A stretch of DNA of 64,000 bases from Labyrinthula sp. Ha (GCA_015227615.1 JAALGZ010000001.1:62001-126000), one strand, 5' to 3'; counted from the first letter of the stretch, positions 32,746 through 45,588 are shown. Notes: generated by a model not told the origin, from the sequence alone. Translations and numbers: made by a program.

Positions 32746-34494
32746 TTAGGTAGAACATGTTATTTTAATTTATATTAATTACCGTTTCTCACCAATAACT
32801 GATGATTGACTTAGTATTCAATTAGGCCATCTAAGCTACACCAATGTATGAGTTTCCGTTGTTTTATTAGTGCAACATACCTCCGAGATTTACTAGTACT
32901 GTCTTATTACTCTATTTAAGATATTCCCAAGAGGTAACTCCATTTAAATATCGGTTGTTAGTGTGTAAACTTCGAGATTTCACAACTCTAGTTTGGGCAT
33001 CACCGGAAATCAACACAAGTCGACATTCAATAACAATCATTAATTGGGCATTTTTTCATGAGGTCAGCAACAGGTCAAATCAGCATGGTTTTGGTTCAGC
33101 TGGTATGCCTGTTACACTATAGATTTGATATTGATGTCTTAACTTTGCCCAAACATTGTACAACAACTTTCGCCACAAGGTTTTAATGTATTCACACCAT
33201 CTGTTGTGGCTTCCCGTTCAACTTTGATAATTTCATTGATAAAAGCATTTCCATGCTATCTTTCTTGACTTTTAACTATAGAGATGCAGAAATTTGATCT
33301 AAGAGGTACCTGACCTTGATTATATCTGATTTCTTCATGCCTCGTCTGATAACAAAAATGACCAAAGGTATTATAATTGCTCCTACAATGCGAGAGATTT
33401 TTTTAAAAAAAGGATGGAATTAAATCTCAAGAAGTAACTACAGCTTAAAAACACTTTTCCTTAGTTAAAGCCTTGGCGATGAGGGAATCTAAAGTTCATA
33501 ACATTTAGTCTGCAACTAGTATTCTTCGTCACAAAGCAGTTGAACGGAAAAAATACTCAAAAAGCATTGCCCGCCATTAGAGCTACAAGACATGAGAATT
33601 AGAGGCTTAATTTTGCTTAACTCCGTATATCTGCATGAGGGTACAAGGTATTAACTTCATTGAGGCTTTTCAAGCAAAGTTTTTTAACAATGATTAATTA
33701 AGAACTATGACTAACAAGATAATTATGAATCAAAATTTTCTGTTCCAAATATTAACTTTAACATGGTTCGTGTACTTCATAACTATGAATGTTCCGGTTT
33801 AACTTCATTTTCGTAGTTTATCCAAAGGTTTTGAAAGAGCTGATGTATTTATGGAATAGATACCGCTACTGAGCCAGTATTAACACACCTTTTAAACGAT
33901 AGCAGAATACTGGTAATAAACGTTTCTTATAGACGGTTCGTTACCATCACCCCAATTGATCATTCAGTAGTTGATTTAATAGCTCTAAGGTAATTTGAAA
34001 CCATGGCTTGCCAGTTGTGTGTTGAACTAAAACACTGTACACCATGGATGAAATATTGGGGTGGCTTTTCAAATAACTTTTTAGATGATTCTTTAGCGAG
34101 CTGCAGTATGCGAAAATAGTGAGTAGGTCATAGTCTTCCTGACATTCACTGATAAAGTTATTCTTTTTCGTATTCTAAGTAGCTATTAAGACCGGATTCT
34201 GTGATTCAATACATTACTCGAAACCTGGAGTCATGTTACCAGTAGCAGAGTAAGTCTAGAGATGAGCCTTTGTTATCTTTTAGCAGATGATTACAAGGTT
34301 CTACAGTTTCCCAATTTTCCATTCAGGTTCTATTTATGTAAGAACGCAGAGATTATTATTCATTGAAGCTAAAATGTCTATATTTTTCTGAGGTTGCAAC
34401 TTATTCCACCATTTAGTTCTGTACAGAATCTAGCCATTTATTGTGTATTTTAGTTACTTCATAAAGATAGAAGATTTAAATTTTATAGCTTAAT
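32746..34494. other. Gene-poor stretch between two minus-strand remnants
   Basis: Short minus-strand protein-like runs occur near 32980-33220, but none can be assigned. Nothing else seen. Confidence 0.3.
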
Positions 34495-34805
34495 TCAATA
34501 ATGCTGTACACCCAGTGCTTCAATTAGCTCTATCATGTCTTCAGTACTGGAATCTCTTGAAATACGATGATAAGCAAGAACAAGATACAAAAAACCAAAA
34601 AAAATGTACAGGTTATAGAAATTAGCAAGAAGGTTCACATCACCTCTAGATTTAGAGTTTTCCTCCTGCACTTTTCACTAGGCTCCAGTTTCCTTAGGTG
34701 AAAGCATCTATTCCTAAACGCAACTAATCCAATTTCCCAAAGTTTTTTCTTATTAATCTCAATCTTGTAGTAGGGCAACGGATACTTAAAACATAAGGTA
34801 ACTCC
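34495..34805 (-). pseudogene. Broken coding remnant, unidentified
   Basis: Two overlapping minus-strand stretches in different frames, each about 50-60 codons, read as protein. One has YYKIEINKKKLWEIGLVAF and KLEPSEKCRRKTLNLE. The other has NLLANFYNLY, a hydrophobic run, and RDSSTEDMIELIEALGVQ before a stop. They could be exons of a spliced gene or parts of one worn gene. It lies upstream, in the sense of the minus strand, of the remnant at 31950-32745. Confidence 0.35.
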
Positions 34806-36201
34806 TTATTTCTAGTTACGAGACATGGTCTGTAGGTGACGCATCACTCATTTCTATAAGCTAATAGAATAATTAGGTGTATAGTATGCCTACATCAAAG
34901 TCAAGCCATGTAATCTTGGATTATTGAATTCAGGTAATGGCACAGGAAATAATGCGATACAATGCTCAAGAGTCTAATTCTATAGTCGGCTGTAACCTTA
35001 GAGTTAGTTAGGATTCAAGTTCCATTCCAGAAGGAATCAAGAAATGGTTTTCATATAAAAAGTAACATGGCAGGACCTAGGCGACCATGTATGTTAGGAC
35101 TCGGTCCTAATTAATCCCTACGTAAACTAACTAAGCTTCGACTTCCCAACAAATAATAAACTAATCACTTAGGACCTACGACTTGAAAACGATCTATAAA
35201 CCGTTAATTTTTTTTGTAAAGAAATAAGAGCCAATGGCAGCTTGGGAAGTTACAATTTATTAATATAAGTTGTAATATGGGTTATTATAGGTCATTGGAT
35301 AGATGAGTCAATGAATATAAAAAAGTCGGGGCGCTGATTAAGATTGAAGATGGTAACATATTAGCAAGTCAATTTGCTTTATACTAATTGTTAAATAAGA
35401 AAACCCCTCTTAATAGTTTATTCATTGCCCACATCAACCAGACATGAGCTGACAAAGGATCCTAACATCATGCGAAACATTCAGTTTTCCCATTCTTAGA
35501 GCTGGTGCATAAGCGGAGACCACTATCTGCGTGGTGTTCTTAAATAAAATAAATGTACAATACTCATTGGGTTATTCTACCCCTGGCTATGCTTTATTTA
35601 AATCTAGTAGCCTCGGTAAATAATCTGTACTCGCAAGTAGGATTATAGTATTACGGATTCATTCTATATTTTCCACAGTTCGCTCTAGTGTTTCAACTTT
35701 CTAGATTAATGCATCGACTTCTCTCTTATTGACAGAGCAAACTAAGAAAAGCTAATTAATAGAATAAATGTTCGGAAGTGCTGGCTTAGAAATTTCATAG
35801 GTTTCAATCTAATGGGAAATATGCGCACTTTTTTTGGGTTTAGATTTTCTTAAGCCTCTTAGGATTTTCACTTCTTTGTTTCAATGGAGTTTGGACATCT
35901 AGTTAAGAAAAATTAGGTTCACTGATGAAGTTGGCAAACTAAAGCTCAAGATGTTAAACACTTCATATGACTTCACTAGCTCAGCGATTGTTTCAAATAA
36001 TCAAAGATGAGGATGAGATACAAATTGTAATATTAAATTTTCTCTCTCTTTTCTTAATTCTAAGTATACAATTTTATCCCGAATACAACACAACAAAATA
36101 ACAAATATTACGAAGCTTAAAATAAGGTTAAAAACAGCAAATTTTGAGGAAAACTATATACACTAGCTCCGTCAATAAAATAAGAAACCAAACATATACG
36201 T
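34806..36201. other. Gene-free stretch
   Basis: No supportable gene or repeat before the 3' end of the large minus-strand gene. Confidence 0.4.
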
Positions 36202-39200
36202 TTAGAGCATCTCAGATGCTCCATTATCGTACGTATGAACAACTAAGTAGTCAAAGTTTCTAGATCCATTTCTTCTACATCGAGCCTCTACTTCAGAGCT
36301 CGTTCTCTGCGTTCTCTCTAATCTTGATTTGGACGCATTAACTAGATCTAGTATTCTGTATACTTCATCTCTAAAGCCATCTACACTTGTTCCATTCAAG
36401 ATGTCCCTCATCGATCTTTCTACTTTTTGATCGGCCTTTGCAACAAATGACTCCTCATTTAGTCCGTGAGCGGCACCTTCTTTGAATATTACGCTAGAGT
36501 TTCTGCCACCAGAGGATGCACCTCTTACTTTGTTCAACTTGTTCCTGAGTCTCATCCTTCCTCGTTTTCGGCTTCTTCTTACACCATAGTTGACAGATTT
36601 TTCCTTCATTTTCTTACGCAAGTTTATTTCTCTTACGTACAACGACCATTGAGCATAGTTTAGTCCGTACATCTTAAATAGTTCAGTGTTGTCTTCTAAT
36701 ACAGCGTCAAGTTTCTTGTTTAGAAATAGGAGGATGATCATTTGATGAAACCCATAGAACCAAATACGTGAATCATATTCTTCAACAGATCTTCGAACAA
36801 TTTTTTCTATTAAGCTTTTTAGCACTTCTACATCTGCATGTTTAACAAAATATTCAACCAACAAGAAATAAGTTTTTTCCTCTTCATCCCTGGTAAAGCC
36901 AGATTTGTGCTTTAGTCCATTCTCGCAATCAAACACAGTTCTTTCAAAAAGCACATCATCAATACAACGGGAAAACAGAAGAATTGTTCCTCTAATCCTT
37001 TTCGTTTGTTGGTTATTCAATAATTCTTTCTCCAAATCATCAACCCCGAGGTCCAAGATTACCTTCAACGAGTGGTGGTACTTTCCTTTGAGGGATATAA
37101 TAAATGCTTTCGTGAGATGGCTCTTGTGCCCAAAGTTAAAATACAAATACTTCAACAATTCAGTATTCTGTTTCTTAACGGCCATAGCAATCATACCCAT
37201 CTTGGTTGCGTTCCTTATATCTATACCATCAGAGTTGGATACTAGCAAGTCTAAAATCTTCTTTGACTCGAGCTTAACAGCGAGTTTCATAAGCTTTTCA
37301 ACTTCTTTGTTCTTGACCTTTTTAGGTTTCTTCTTTTTTCTCACGACTCGCATCATATCGTCTCTTTGTTCTACTAAATCCCCTTCTTCTGATTCAGAAC
37401 CATAACCAGTTGATTGTGTGTGAAATTTGGTGCTCTTGCTTTCAGCCCCATCAGACTCATCTCCTGCATCCGTACTTTCAGATCCGGAATCAGGTTCTAA
37501 TTTCAGCCTTATTCTAAGTGAATCCGCGATATCCAACTTTTGCAGATTCCTACTTGACCAATATGACCATTTATCTTTCTTCAACTGCAGAAAATGCAGG
37601 AATTGATCATTTTCCAAGACTTTCAACACTGTTCCTTGGTCACCCGGGAGGTTTTCCCTCATAGCTGTAATAACAAGTCGTAACAATTGTACAAATCTCC
37701 AATTATTCAAGTAGAAACCAAAAGATTCGAGAATATACAACACAGCGTCTAAACAAACTGAATAAGTCGGATACTTCTTTTCAAGTCCATCATGAAACAA
37801 GTAATCCATCACAGAAAGAACAAGTTCAAGGGCATCGAAGTCCAACGAAAACTTTTCTACATACTCGTGAGAAGTGCTGTCTTGCCTAACTAATGTTTTG
37901 TTATTAAATTTGCCTCTTTGTCTTTTTAATGTAGGACCAAAAGGACTATCTTTGCTTTTTCGGCTGTTACGAGCCTGTGGCTTGGAATCAGTTTCTGGAA
38001 CTGCTCTCACCGATTGAGTCAGGAACCTGATGACCTCCTTTCGTTTTTCGATGATAGCTTGATAAAGAATTACTCTAGAGCAATGGTGTTTCTTTATCTT
38101 CTTGAAGTCATTCAAGATAACTGCAATAATTGTCTTCAAGCATTTTTGCCCCCGCGCTATCTCAACCTCTCTCTGAGCCTTGGTCATACTTGTAGGGAAC
38201 AACTTTCTGCCAGCCTCTATTCCTTCAACACCAGCTAGCTTCGTAGACAAAGCATTTATACATCGCCTTAGTGCTAAATCAGTACAAAGCAAGGGATTAG
38301 CCTTCTTTTCTATAAGAAGCGATACTATTTTTTCTGCTTCTTCTGCCTCATACCAGCCTGATACACAATTCTCAACAGCAATGCTTAGAGCATTTACAAG
38401 TCCAAATTCATGCACCAAAAAATCCTTTTCACTAGGTTCTTCTTTTCTTATTTTACCGCCTTTGAGCTCCATAGAAAAGGCAGCTGCTCTCTCTTGCGCC
38501 AATTGCATTTCAAACTTTGATCCTCTTCTTAATTTCCCAGATCCCGATTTTCTGGAAAAGCTATCTTTAGCCTCTTTTGAGAGGAGGGACCCAGATTTTC
38601 TTCTCTTTTGCTCTACTTCATCGTCAAATCTAGCAGCGTGTTCATAGTAACTTGCATCATCATTGGTCCACTCAAGGGTTTTACAATCCCCAATATTAGA
38701 ATGAGTATTCGCAGAGAGCCCGTGGTTAAGTGCTAGCTTTACCATTTTCACTTTGTTCAGGCGAATAAGCAGCAGCAATAACTTTCCGGGATGATCTCGA
38801 CAGGCAGTTGTATCACCATGAGTGCAACTGAAAGCTCGATCAGCACTAACAATTGGTGAAAGCTTCTCTCTCTCCTGGGCATATCCAAACAGACTCTTGG
38901 GAGTCTTCTTCTTCCAATCTAGCAGAAACCGTGCTACTAACTCTTCTTTAGCAGGATGAAGATTCACATCTTTTTTCCCGCCATTAAACGCTTCCTTTGG
39001 TTGAAAATATGTTTCGTTTACCAAGGCTGAAAGCATACCTGTATCATGCAGCTTGAAATAAAACTTAACAAAGTCTTTTCGCACTTCATCATACTTTTCC
39101 ACAGGGCGGTTGAAAAATTCAACATAGTCCTTCCATCGATCATAACTATCACCAACCTCTTCAAACTCAGGTTCATCATCCTCTGCTACATCAGTTTTGC

Positions 39201-39801
39201 CCGAAGATTTTCCCTCTTTTTTCTTTCTATCTCTCTCATCTTCTTCATATTTTCTTATCTCCTTCTCTACATGCCTATTTAAATCAACAAACTTAAACGA
39301 CTTTCCCAACCCGTAGTCCTCAATTTCGAACTCCAACGCACCATACTTATCCCATTCTTTCTCAAGGCTGACCAGAATATCAACCAGAAGTTCCTTTTGC
39401 CCTTCAGCCACGGCAACTCGAATATTTCGCTTTAATCTAAACTTTTCCGCTCGTTCGAGCCCAGCTTTCAATCCGCTGTATGCCTCAAAAAAACAGGGAC
39501 TTCCATCCAAGGGCTGTTTCAGTTGATCAAGTCGTTCTGTGTGCTCCTCACGATATTTACTTGAGTTACGCAAGTCTTGGTAAAAGTTTTGGAAGACATT
39601 CTGATCAATTTGAGTAACTGCCGAATGAAAGAAATCCGTTTTTTGCTTCCAAACATCGCGAAACAAATACGAATGAACATTTACCGCTTCTTCTACCGGA
39701 AAGGTTTCAGCTTCAGTTGCTGCAAACCTTGTCGTCGGCGGAAATCTTTTGTTGAATTTTATCAACGATTTCTTTTCTTTGAAACTAACGGACTTCTCCA
39801 T
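36202..39801 (-). CDS. Large helical-repeat (degenerate ankyrin-like) protein, 1199 aa
   Basis: Single frame. The ATG at 39801 is preferred; two more upstream codons are open but offer only TTG. There is no signal peptide or TM. Residues ~320-360 (CTHGDTTACRDHPGKLLLLLIRL.KVKMVKLALNHG) and ~830-915 (KKILDLLVSN, NTELLKYLYFNFG, HHSLKVILDLGV) look like diverged ankyrin helices of the 'DGxTAL..A..xG...VVxLLLxxG' type. A Ser/Asp/Glu-rich stretch at about 770-805 and a Lys-rich stretch (about 815-830, KKKKPKKVKNK) form a charged linker. Another basic patch (RRSRKRGRMRLRNKLNK) lies near 1075-1090. A scaffold or adaptor role is the usual reading for such repeats, but the partner is unknown. Third codon positions use more G/C than in the Myb-like genes. 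It stands alone between long gene-poor stretches. Confidence 0.72.
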   Translation of the reverse strand: MEKSVSFKEKKSLIKFNKRFPPTTRFAATEAETFPVEEAVNVHSYLFRDVWKQKTDFFHSAVTQIDQNVFQNFYQDLRNSSKYREEHTERLDQLKQPLDGSPCFFEAYSGLKAGLERAEKFRLKRNIRVAVAEGQKELLVDILVSLEKEWDKYGALEFEIEDYGLGKSFKFVDLNRHVEKEIRKYEEDERDRKKKEGKSSGKTDVAEDDEPEFEEVGDSYDRWKDYVEFFNRPVEKYDEVRKDFVKFYFKLHDTGMLSALVNETYFQPKEAFNGGKKDVNLHPAKEELVARFLLDWKKKTPKSLFGYAQEREKLSPIVSADRAFSCTHGDTTACRDHPGKLLLLLIRLNKVKMVKLALNHGLSANTHSNIGDCKTLEWTNDDASYYEHAARFDDEVEQKRRKSGSLLSKEAKDSFSRKSGSGKLRRGSKFEMQLAQERAAAFSMELKGGKIRKEEPSEKDFLVHEFGLVNALSIAVENCVSGWYEAEEAEKIVSLLIEKKANPLLCTDLALRRCINALSTKLAGVEGIEAGRKLFPTSMTKAQREVEIARGQKCLKTIIAVILNDFKKIKKHHCSRVILYQAIIEKRKEVIRFLTQSVRAVPETDSKPQARNSRKSKDSPFGPTLKRQRGKFNNKTLVRQDSTSHEYVEKFSLDFDALELVLSVMDYLFHDGLEKKYPTYSVCLDAVLYILESFGFYLNNWRFVQLLRLVITAMRENLPGDQGTVLKVLENDQFLHFLQLKKDKWSYWSSRNLQKLDIADSLRIRLKLEPDSGSESTDAGDESDGAESKSTKFHTQSTGYGSESEEGDLVEQRDDMMRVVRKKKKPKKVKNKEVEKLMKLAVKLESKKILDLLVSNSDGIDIRNATKMGMIAMAVKKQNTELLKYLYFNFGHKSHLTKAFIISLKGKYHHSLKVILDLGVDDLEKELLNNQQTKRIRGTILLFSRCIDDVLFERTVFDCENGLKHKSGFTRDEEEKTYFLLVEYFVKHADVEVLKSLIEKIVRRSVEEYDSRIWFYGFHQMIILLFLNKKLDAVLEDNTELFKMYGLNYAQWSLYVREINLRKKMKEKSVNYGVRRSRKRGRMRLRNKLNKVRGASSGGRNSSVIFKEGAAHGLNEESFVAKADQKVERSMRDILNGTSVDGFRDEVYRILDLVNASKSRLERTQRTSSEVEARCRRNGSRNFDYLVVHTYDNGASEML

Positions 39802-42800
39802 ATCCAAGGTACTAGCGGTTTAATATCGAAGATAAACGGACAGTTTTCCTCTTACAAACGAGGAGAAAAGGATGTGGTCTGCTGGTAATAAGAAAAGAAA
39901 AATAAAAGGGATGATATTGACTTGAAACTAAGCTGTAGTAATCTGGGTTTTAATTATAGAGCTTGCCGGAAGGTTACGACTGTAGGAGAAGTTATGCTTG
40001 ATGTTTCTTGGTGGGAAGAAATTAGGGGTTTTGTTCTGGCCTTGCACACAAACTGAAGATTATGTGTTGATAAAGTGTCCTTTTATGACACTCTGACTAC
40101 ACTTAATATCTTCTCTGAAGACGCAGAGGTTGAATAAGAAAATACTTGAAACATAAGTTGTTCGTTTTTTAACTTTATATATATTATTTACCTACTAAAT
40201 AGAAACGAATCAATACTCGGATCGATAATTTTTTTAAACAGTAAATGGTGGGAAGTTAACTGGTCAGCCCTGTGCCAGACTTAAGAAAAGTACGCAGTAT
40301 AGACTAATAATTAATGACTAGCCATGACCTATGGGCTACATAGCACGTAACTTAATATAAACAAATAGAAAAGAGACCCAAACTAAATGAGCTCCTCGGG
40401 TTCATAGACTTAAATTGCCACTAGTTCACAGGCTTGCCACCATCTAGAATAGAATGGATTGTTATTTGTTATTGATCTTTCATTTTTCTTGTGCTATTCG
40501 AGGCGGGTGAATGTGTTGTTATAGCGTCTAGGTTGATCCTCAGAATCTTGATATAGTACTCACGAAATATTAATTTCAATAACTGTATAGGTCAAGAGAC
40601 AAAAGTAGGTGGGGGAGCGGTGTTAAGTTCCCAAATTTTTCTTTTGATTCCATCCGCTAGGCCAAGTTGAACTTTCTTAGAACTATAGTTCACCAATTAC
40701 GGGTACAGAGTGAGAAAAATTCCTCAATGAAAAATTGAGAATACTAAAACTCAGTCTCACCTAAAGCAAGGTAAAGAAGTTTTCATGGTCCCCAAACCTT
40801 CACAGTCAACTTCTCAGAACTCTTTCGTCAATTTCTCAGGAATTATCAATGAGTTCTTCATTCCCATCGCAAGGTGGTATCGAGACTCACTCAGTTACCT
40901 GAAAACTCCACAATAGTAAGAAGGACTCCCGCATGAGATCTCACTCTGCACATCTAACGCCATTATATTTTTTCCAGAGATGTGAAAATCGGAAGCCAGC
41001 CTAAGTTTCGGTACCAATTCATTGTTCCAGAAGCTAGTTTTTGGTACTCCGGCTCTTCCCTTAATGTTTTCTGGCCATATTTATTTTTTACCTAATTTCT
41101 TGTATGTTTTAAAGGTCAAAAAAATTTTTCTCGCCTTGTAGAAAGAGTTTTCACTAATGCTCAAATAAAATTGAAATGCTTTAGCTTTTACTTGAACACA
41201 GGGAAATCATAGTTAATCACTATTAACTAATAATTTGCTTATTTACTCAGCTCTCTCTTCATCGACCCGCTATCTGGATGTTTCAAGTTTAATAGTAACA
41301 AATGTAAATCGAGCTTGATAAATATTATTCTTAATCAAATAATACTTTTTTATATTCTGAATATCAGTAAGAAGTTTTGCACTTTACCTCTTATCAAATG
41401 ATTCTGTATTTGTTCTCACTATCACTTGTGTATACACACTGAATCAATATAGTTTCTCAGATATTAATGATAATCAACAACACAAGAAAAAGTAAAAAAT
41501 TCATGTACAAATTACATCCGCTAGATAGTAACAGGCAACAATGGATCGTATGAACATGCCCTCGGTCACCTTAACAAAAAATCCAGCATATGATCCATAT
41601 AAGAAACCAGCAAGGAAGAAATTTAAAAGAAGTCTTCAAATTAAGATTAGTATTGCTAAGGTTTGAATAAGGCCTAGGAGCTATTTCCTACTCTGTTTAA
41701 TGAAGCACACCTACTGCCTGAATGTTTCAATAAAGCCAAGGTGTAATCATCTTAGTGATGACTGTGTTCAACTTCTTCCTATGATTTGACAAACTGTTGC
41801 AAGTAATCTGAAACAAGAAAGTTCATCAAACAGTAATGGGTCAAGAGAACAAATTCTAGCAACCAACATCAATTCCTGTAGCACAAAACAGTAAGAATAT
41901 TTGAAAGCCAGGGATTTAAATGAAAGTCTGTTAACATAAACTTTATTTCCTAGTTTTCATAAGGTCTTAAGAAAGATGATTATGGACTTTGCGAACCAAC
42001 TGACTGCCTTGTGGTACTAAAGGGCGAGCTCAACATGTTGTTGAATTTCTAAATTTGTTACTAGTAGTCAAACTTCCAAAAAAAAACTGAGCGATGAATA
42101 AATAAAATTAGACTGCATCAATCTCTGAGACGGTAACTAGCATGATAATCTCATCGTTTGGATTTCCATGTTTTAATAGTGCGGATAAACCTTTTATTGG
42201 ATCAAAATAAGGCCGTTAAATTTATGAAATAACTTCAATTCTTACCAATGATTCGAAAACCATGACCTCAATTCTGTGTTGCCATTGATCAGAATGCTAG
42301 AGTTTACATAAGCATCCTTAATTAAGGAAAGCGCTTAATAGCTGTTCTCAACGGATAGCCTGCATTTTTTAGTCGTTAAAGTTTAAAATTATGCATCTTA
42401 TTATCCTAAGAACAGATATGCCTCATGTTGCAAAGAACTGTGCTTTATTATTTGCTTCTTCATGAGAAATAAAAGGAGAAACCTAAAGAAATGGCACGTC
42501 CTCAAAGTAATAAGACCAGAGATACGATTAAGATAGTTTTTAATTTTTGCCTTCGGACAGTTGACATTGAGATGAGGGTAGTTATTACAATAATTTGGCG
42601 CTGTAGTTAGTTGGGTGACAACGAAGAACATCAGCATGTGTACGCCAAAGAATTTAAGTAGAAATTACGAACAAACACTTCTAGTCACAGTAGTGTGAGA
42701 TATTCATGACTAAATTATAGGAGTTTGTTTTAAACCACAGATTTAATTCCGGTGAGGGGAAATTTTGTTAGAAAATAATAGAAATTTAAACGACTGGAAG

Positions 42801-44703
42801 CAGCAAATACTTGTTTCCAACCTCAAACCTATAACACTCTTAGTAAATTAGGGGAGGAGCACAAGATATGACCTCCAACAAGAATATAATTGCGCATCTA
42901 AGTTTGCCTATCTAATCGCCTTTTAAAGTTAAAAACCAGATCTAGTAGTTTAAGTTTGCGACTATGGTGCTATCTAACAATACCCACACGTCTGTTTGTA
43001 TTATATCCACTAAATAGCAACCAATGACTTAAGTAAGAACACTCAATAAATAAAATATTTAGGTTTAATCAATACAAATTGTGACTAGCGCTTATCCACC
43101 AAGATGAGATATTTGTCTTATGGAACTGAAATTGTTCTTGAGCAGGTGAGTTAAGGTTTCAACATAGTCTAATCTCCTCCATCATTTCCTTTCGGTTTTC
43201 GTTAGCGGCTAGAGTTTGAAAAGAATGGATTTTTGAGTGAGGGAAGCTACTAGGTCAAGAATACAGTTAAGGGGCTAGCAGGGAACATTCCTTGAATAAA
43301 CTTACGATATGTGTTAGCCCAGTGATTATCGTAGGATTTTTTGTGAATCAAATATTTCCAAAAGCTATGCTGCATACAACACTCTGTTTACCTTCAGTAG
43401 CAAGAAGAGCTTAAAGGCTCGCCTACTTTGTGATAGCTTTATAAATGTAGTTTCTTGGTGGCATTTAGCTCCCCTAACAATGAAACGCGACAAGTCTCCA
43501 CCCCTATGCAAGTAGTGGTTTGGAGGAAAGGTATCTACAATTAACAAAATTTTGATGAGTCCTCCCATAAAATCAAGCAGGTTGCCCAAACGTCATGTTT
43601 GACGGCCACGAATAGGGATTAATAATGAATGTTCAATTTTTTAGGGGATGGGTTATTCGAGTTTTGACTTCAAGAAACATCTTTGGCAAAACCTAAAGCA
43701 ATTTTCCCTGTACTCTTCTGTTAGAACCCAACTAGTTTATTTCAATGGTAAACCCAAATTTTGAGAGAATAGCAACTGGGAAGTATTATCAAAGACCGAT
43801 TTGAACGCTCAGTAGACAGCACAAGCCCTTGAAACTAACCTAACACAAGTTTCATTCTAACAAAAGTGATATCTCTTTTTCGTAAACCCTTTCCCAGTTC
43901 TATCGTGGCTACGAGCCGCCCAGCTCTTGTCCTGGGTGGTGAAGTAGAAGTGTGCTTCGAAAACGAACAAAACAAGACAGACCCGATACTTCCCGGTAGA
44001 AGTTTTATTACACTATTTTCTTTATCAGGGTTAAGGAGTAAGAGCAGATACAAATATACTTAAAATAAGAAAATTCTTTGACAGATTATTCAAACTGATT
44101 GTTATAAAAAAAGAAAAATCAGCACAGCTTCTGAGGTCTCCGTGTATATTATCAAATGTGTTGCCGGAGAGGTATCTCAGGACAATAACAACACTTTTGG
44201 GAAACTACTTAAAAAAACTGAGAAGGCTAAATAATGTTAATGGATTATGTGAAAGAATGTTCTTGCTGTCATATCATGTTAATTTATCGTAGTACAATAT
44301 CACTCTCTGCGCTGGCAATGCTCTCAGAGAGTACCAGCCCTAGTGCCTTTTATTAAAAAAACAATAAATACTCAAGAAAACTAAGAACTTCTTCATTTAA
44401 TGGTTACGACTAAGACAAATCTCTTCCTTTCCATTGCTTCGAAACATTTACATCCCATCTTTCCTAGAATTCTTGCTTCAACTAGAAAATCCCTCTTTTC
44501 TCAAGAAATTCTTGTTTCTTTCCTTTTCTCGTCTCATATAAATTCTCGCACTGGAACCGATTAAAGCCACATGCGTGTGAAATACAGTGCAATGCGATTG
44601 GCTGTCGGATCCCGATTTGTACCAATAAAATGCACAACTGACATGTGAAAAAAAGAGCCGTCATTTTTCCGCCTATTTTCCGATCAAAACAAAAAAGTGT
44701 ACA
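39802..44703. other. Long gene-poor stretch
   Basis: No intact gene in about 4.9 kb. Protein-like plus-strand runs occur near 43365-43600 and 43866-44060 (FRKPFPSSIVATSRPALVLG, VEVCFENEQNKTDPILPG). They lack starts and cannot be assigned. Both strands are open over 43835-44053. No repeat or RNA gene seen. Confidence 0.35.
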
Positions 44704-45588
44704 ATGTTGAAGAAAACTTTAAGAAAACACAAAAAAGATGTTTCTTTAACTCAAATTGGAACTCCACCTAATAAAAAATTGATAAAACAGTTCTCCACAC
44801 ACAAGTTTTCAAATGTTTCGGACACAACGAGTACTCCGCCGGGTTCCCATTTAGGAACTCTGCGTAAAAGACCACAGAGAAAAAAACCTTCATTCATTAA
44901 ACCAGATACTAGAACTGTAAGAAAACAAAGATTTTCAACTGCACAAAGTATGAGTACTACAAGAGAAGAATTTAAAGATCCATTTCCTCAAAGATTTAGT
45001 GTTGAGTTTAACTTAGCTTCAGATCAAGAAGAAGAAACGGAAAAATTTAAAGTTAAACGTGGATCTTTGTTTAGTAGAACAAGTGCTAAAGGTTCTCAAA
45101 TTGAAAGATCACGATTTAGTTTGCAAAGAACACTTAAATCTGCTGCAAAACGTATCCAAAGAAACACAAAATTAAGAGAAGAAAGAAAGAGATTAAAAAG
45201 TGTTGCTCTAGAAAAAGAAATTATTGAGAAGAATAAATATGTTCCTCCTAATTTGCTGAAGGAAGAAGATTTGCAACATATTTTAGTTCGTTTCCTTCAG
45301 AAATATCATCGACTGGAACTCGAAGAAAACAAAAGACGAAAATCCTTTTTTTTGTCAGATTTAGCCGTTTACAAGTCAATAGCAAAAAAGCATATTAAAG
45401 AAGTTAACGGTCAATATGATATGTTGGATGAGAAACTGCAGATTCATTATGGAGTATCATTAACAACATTTTATGAAGAATTAAAAGAAGCAGAAGATTA
45501 TAAAGTTTACCAAGATGATGATGATGACGATGATTATTTTGTAGATGTGTCCATACCAAATTTTAACTCTAGTGGAATTAGTTTATAG
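44704..45588 (+). CDS. Basic hypothetical protein, 294 aa
   Basis: ATG at 44704, TAG stop. The N-terminal ~170 residues are strongly basic and Ser/Thr/Pro-rich, with clusters such as KKTLRKHKKD, RKRPQRKKPSF, SLFSRTSAKGS and KRIQRNTKLREERKRLK, so they are probably disordered. Residues ~180-265 are helical and charged. A seven-residue aspartate run (about 272-278, encoded by GAT/GAC repeats) precedes the C-terminus. No known domain. The composition suggests a nuclear, nucleolar or cytoskeleton-binding protein, but this is inference. It is convergent with the Roco gene, with 97 bases between the stops. Confidence 0.65.
   Translation: MLKKTLRKHKKDVSLTQIGTPPNKKLIKQFSTHKFSNVSDTTSTPPGSHLGTLRKRPQRKKPSFIKPDTRTVRKQRFSTAQSMSTTREEFKDPFPQRFSVEFNLASDQEEETEKFKVKRGSLFSRTSAKGSQIERSRFSLQRTLKSAAKRIQRNTKLREERKRLKSVALEKEIIEKNKYVPPNLLKEEDLQHILVRFLQKYHRLELEENKRRKSFFLSDLAVYKSIAKKHIKEVNGQYDMLDEKLQIHYGVSLTTFYEELKEAEDYKVYQDDDDDDDYFVDVSIPNFNSSGISL

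Noticed and set aside
39802-39807. Two extra codons before the ATG of the 1199-aa gene
   Set aside because: They would need a TTG start. The ATG at 39801 is in good position.
36466-39888. Several plus-strand frames of 65-166 codons opposite the 1199-aa gene
   Set aside because: They are shadows of the strong minus-strand coding frame.
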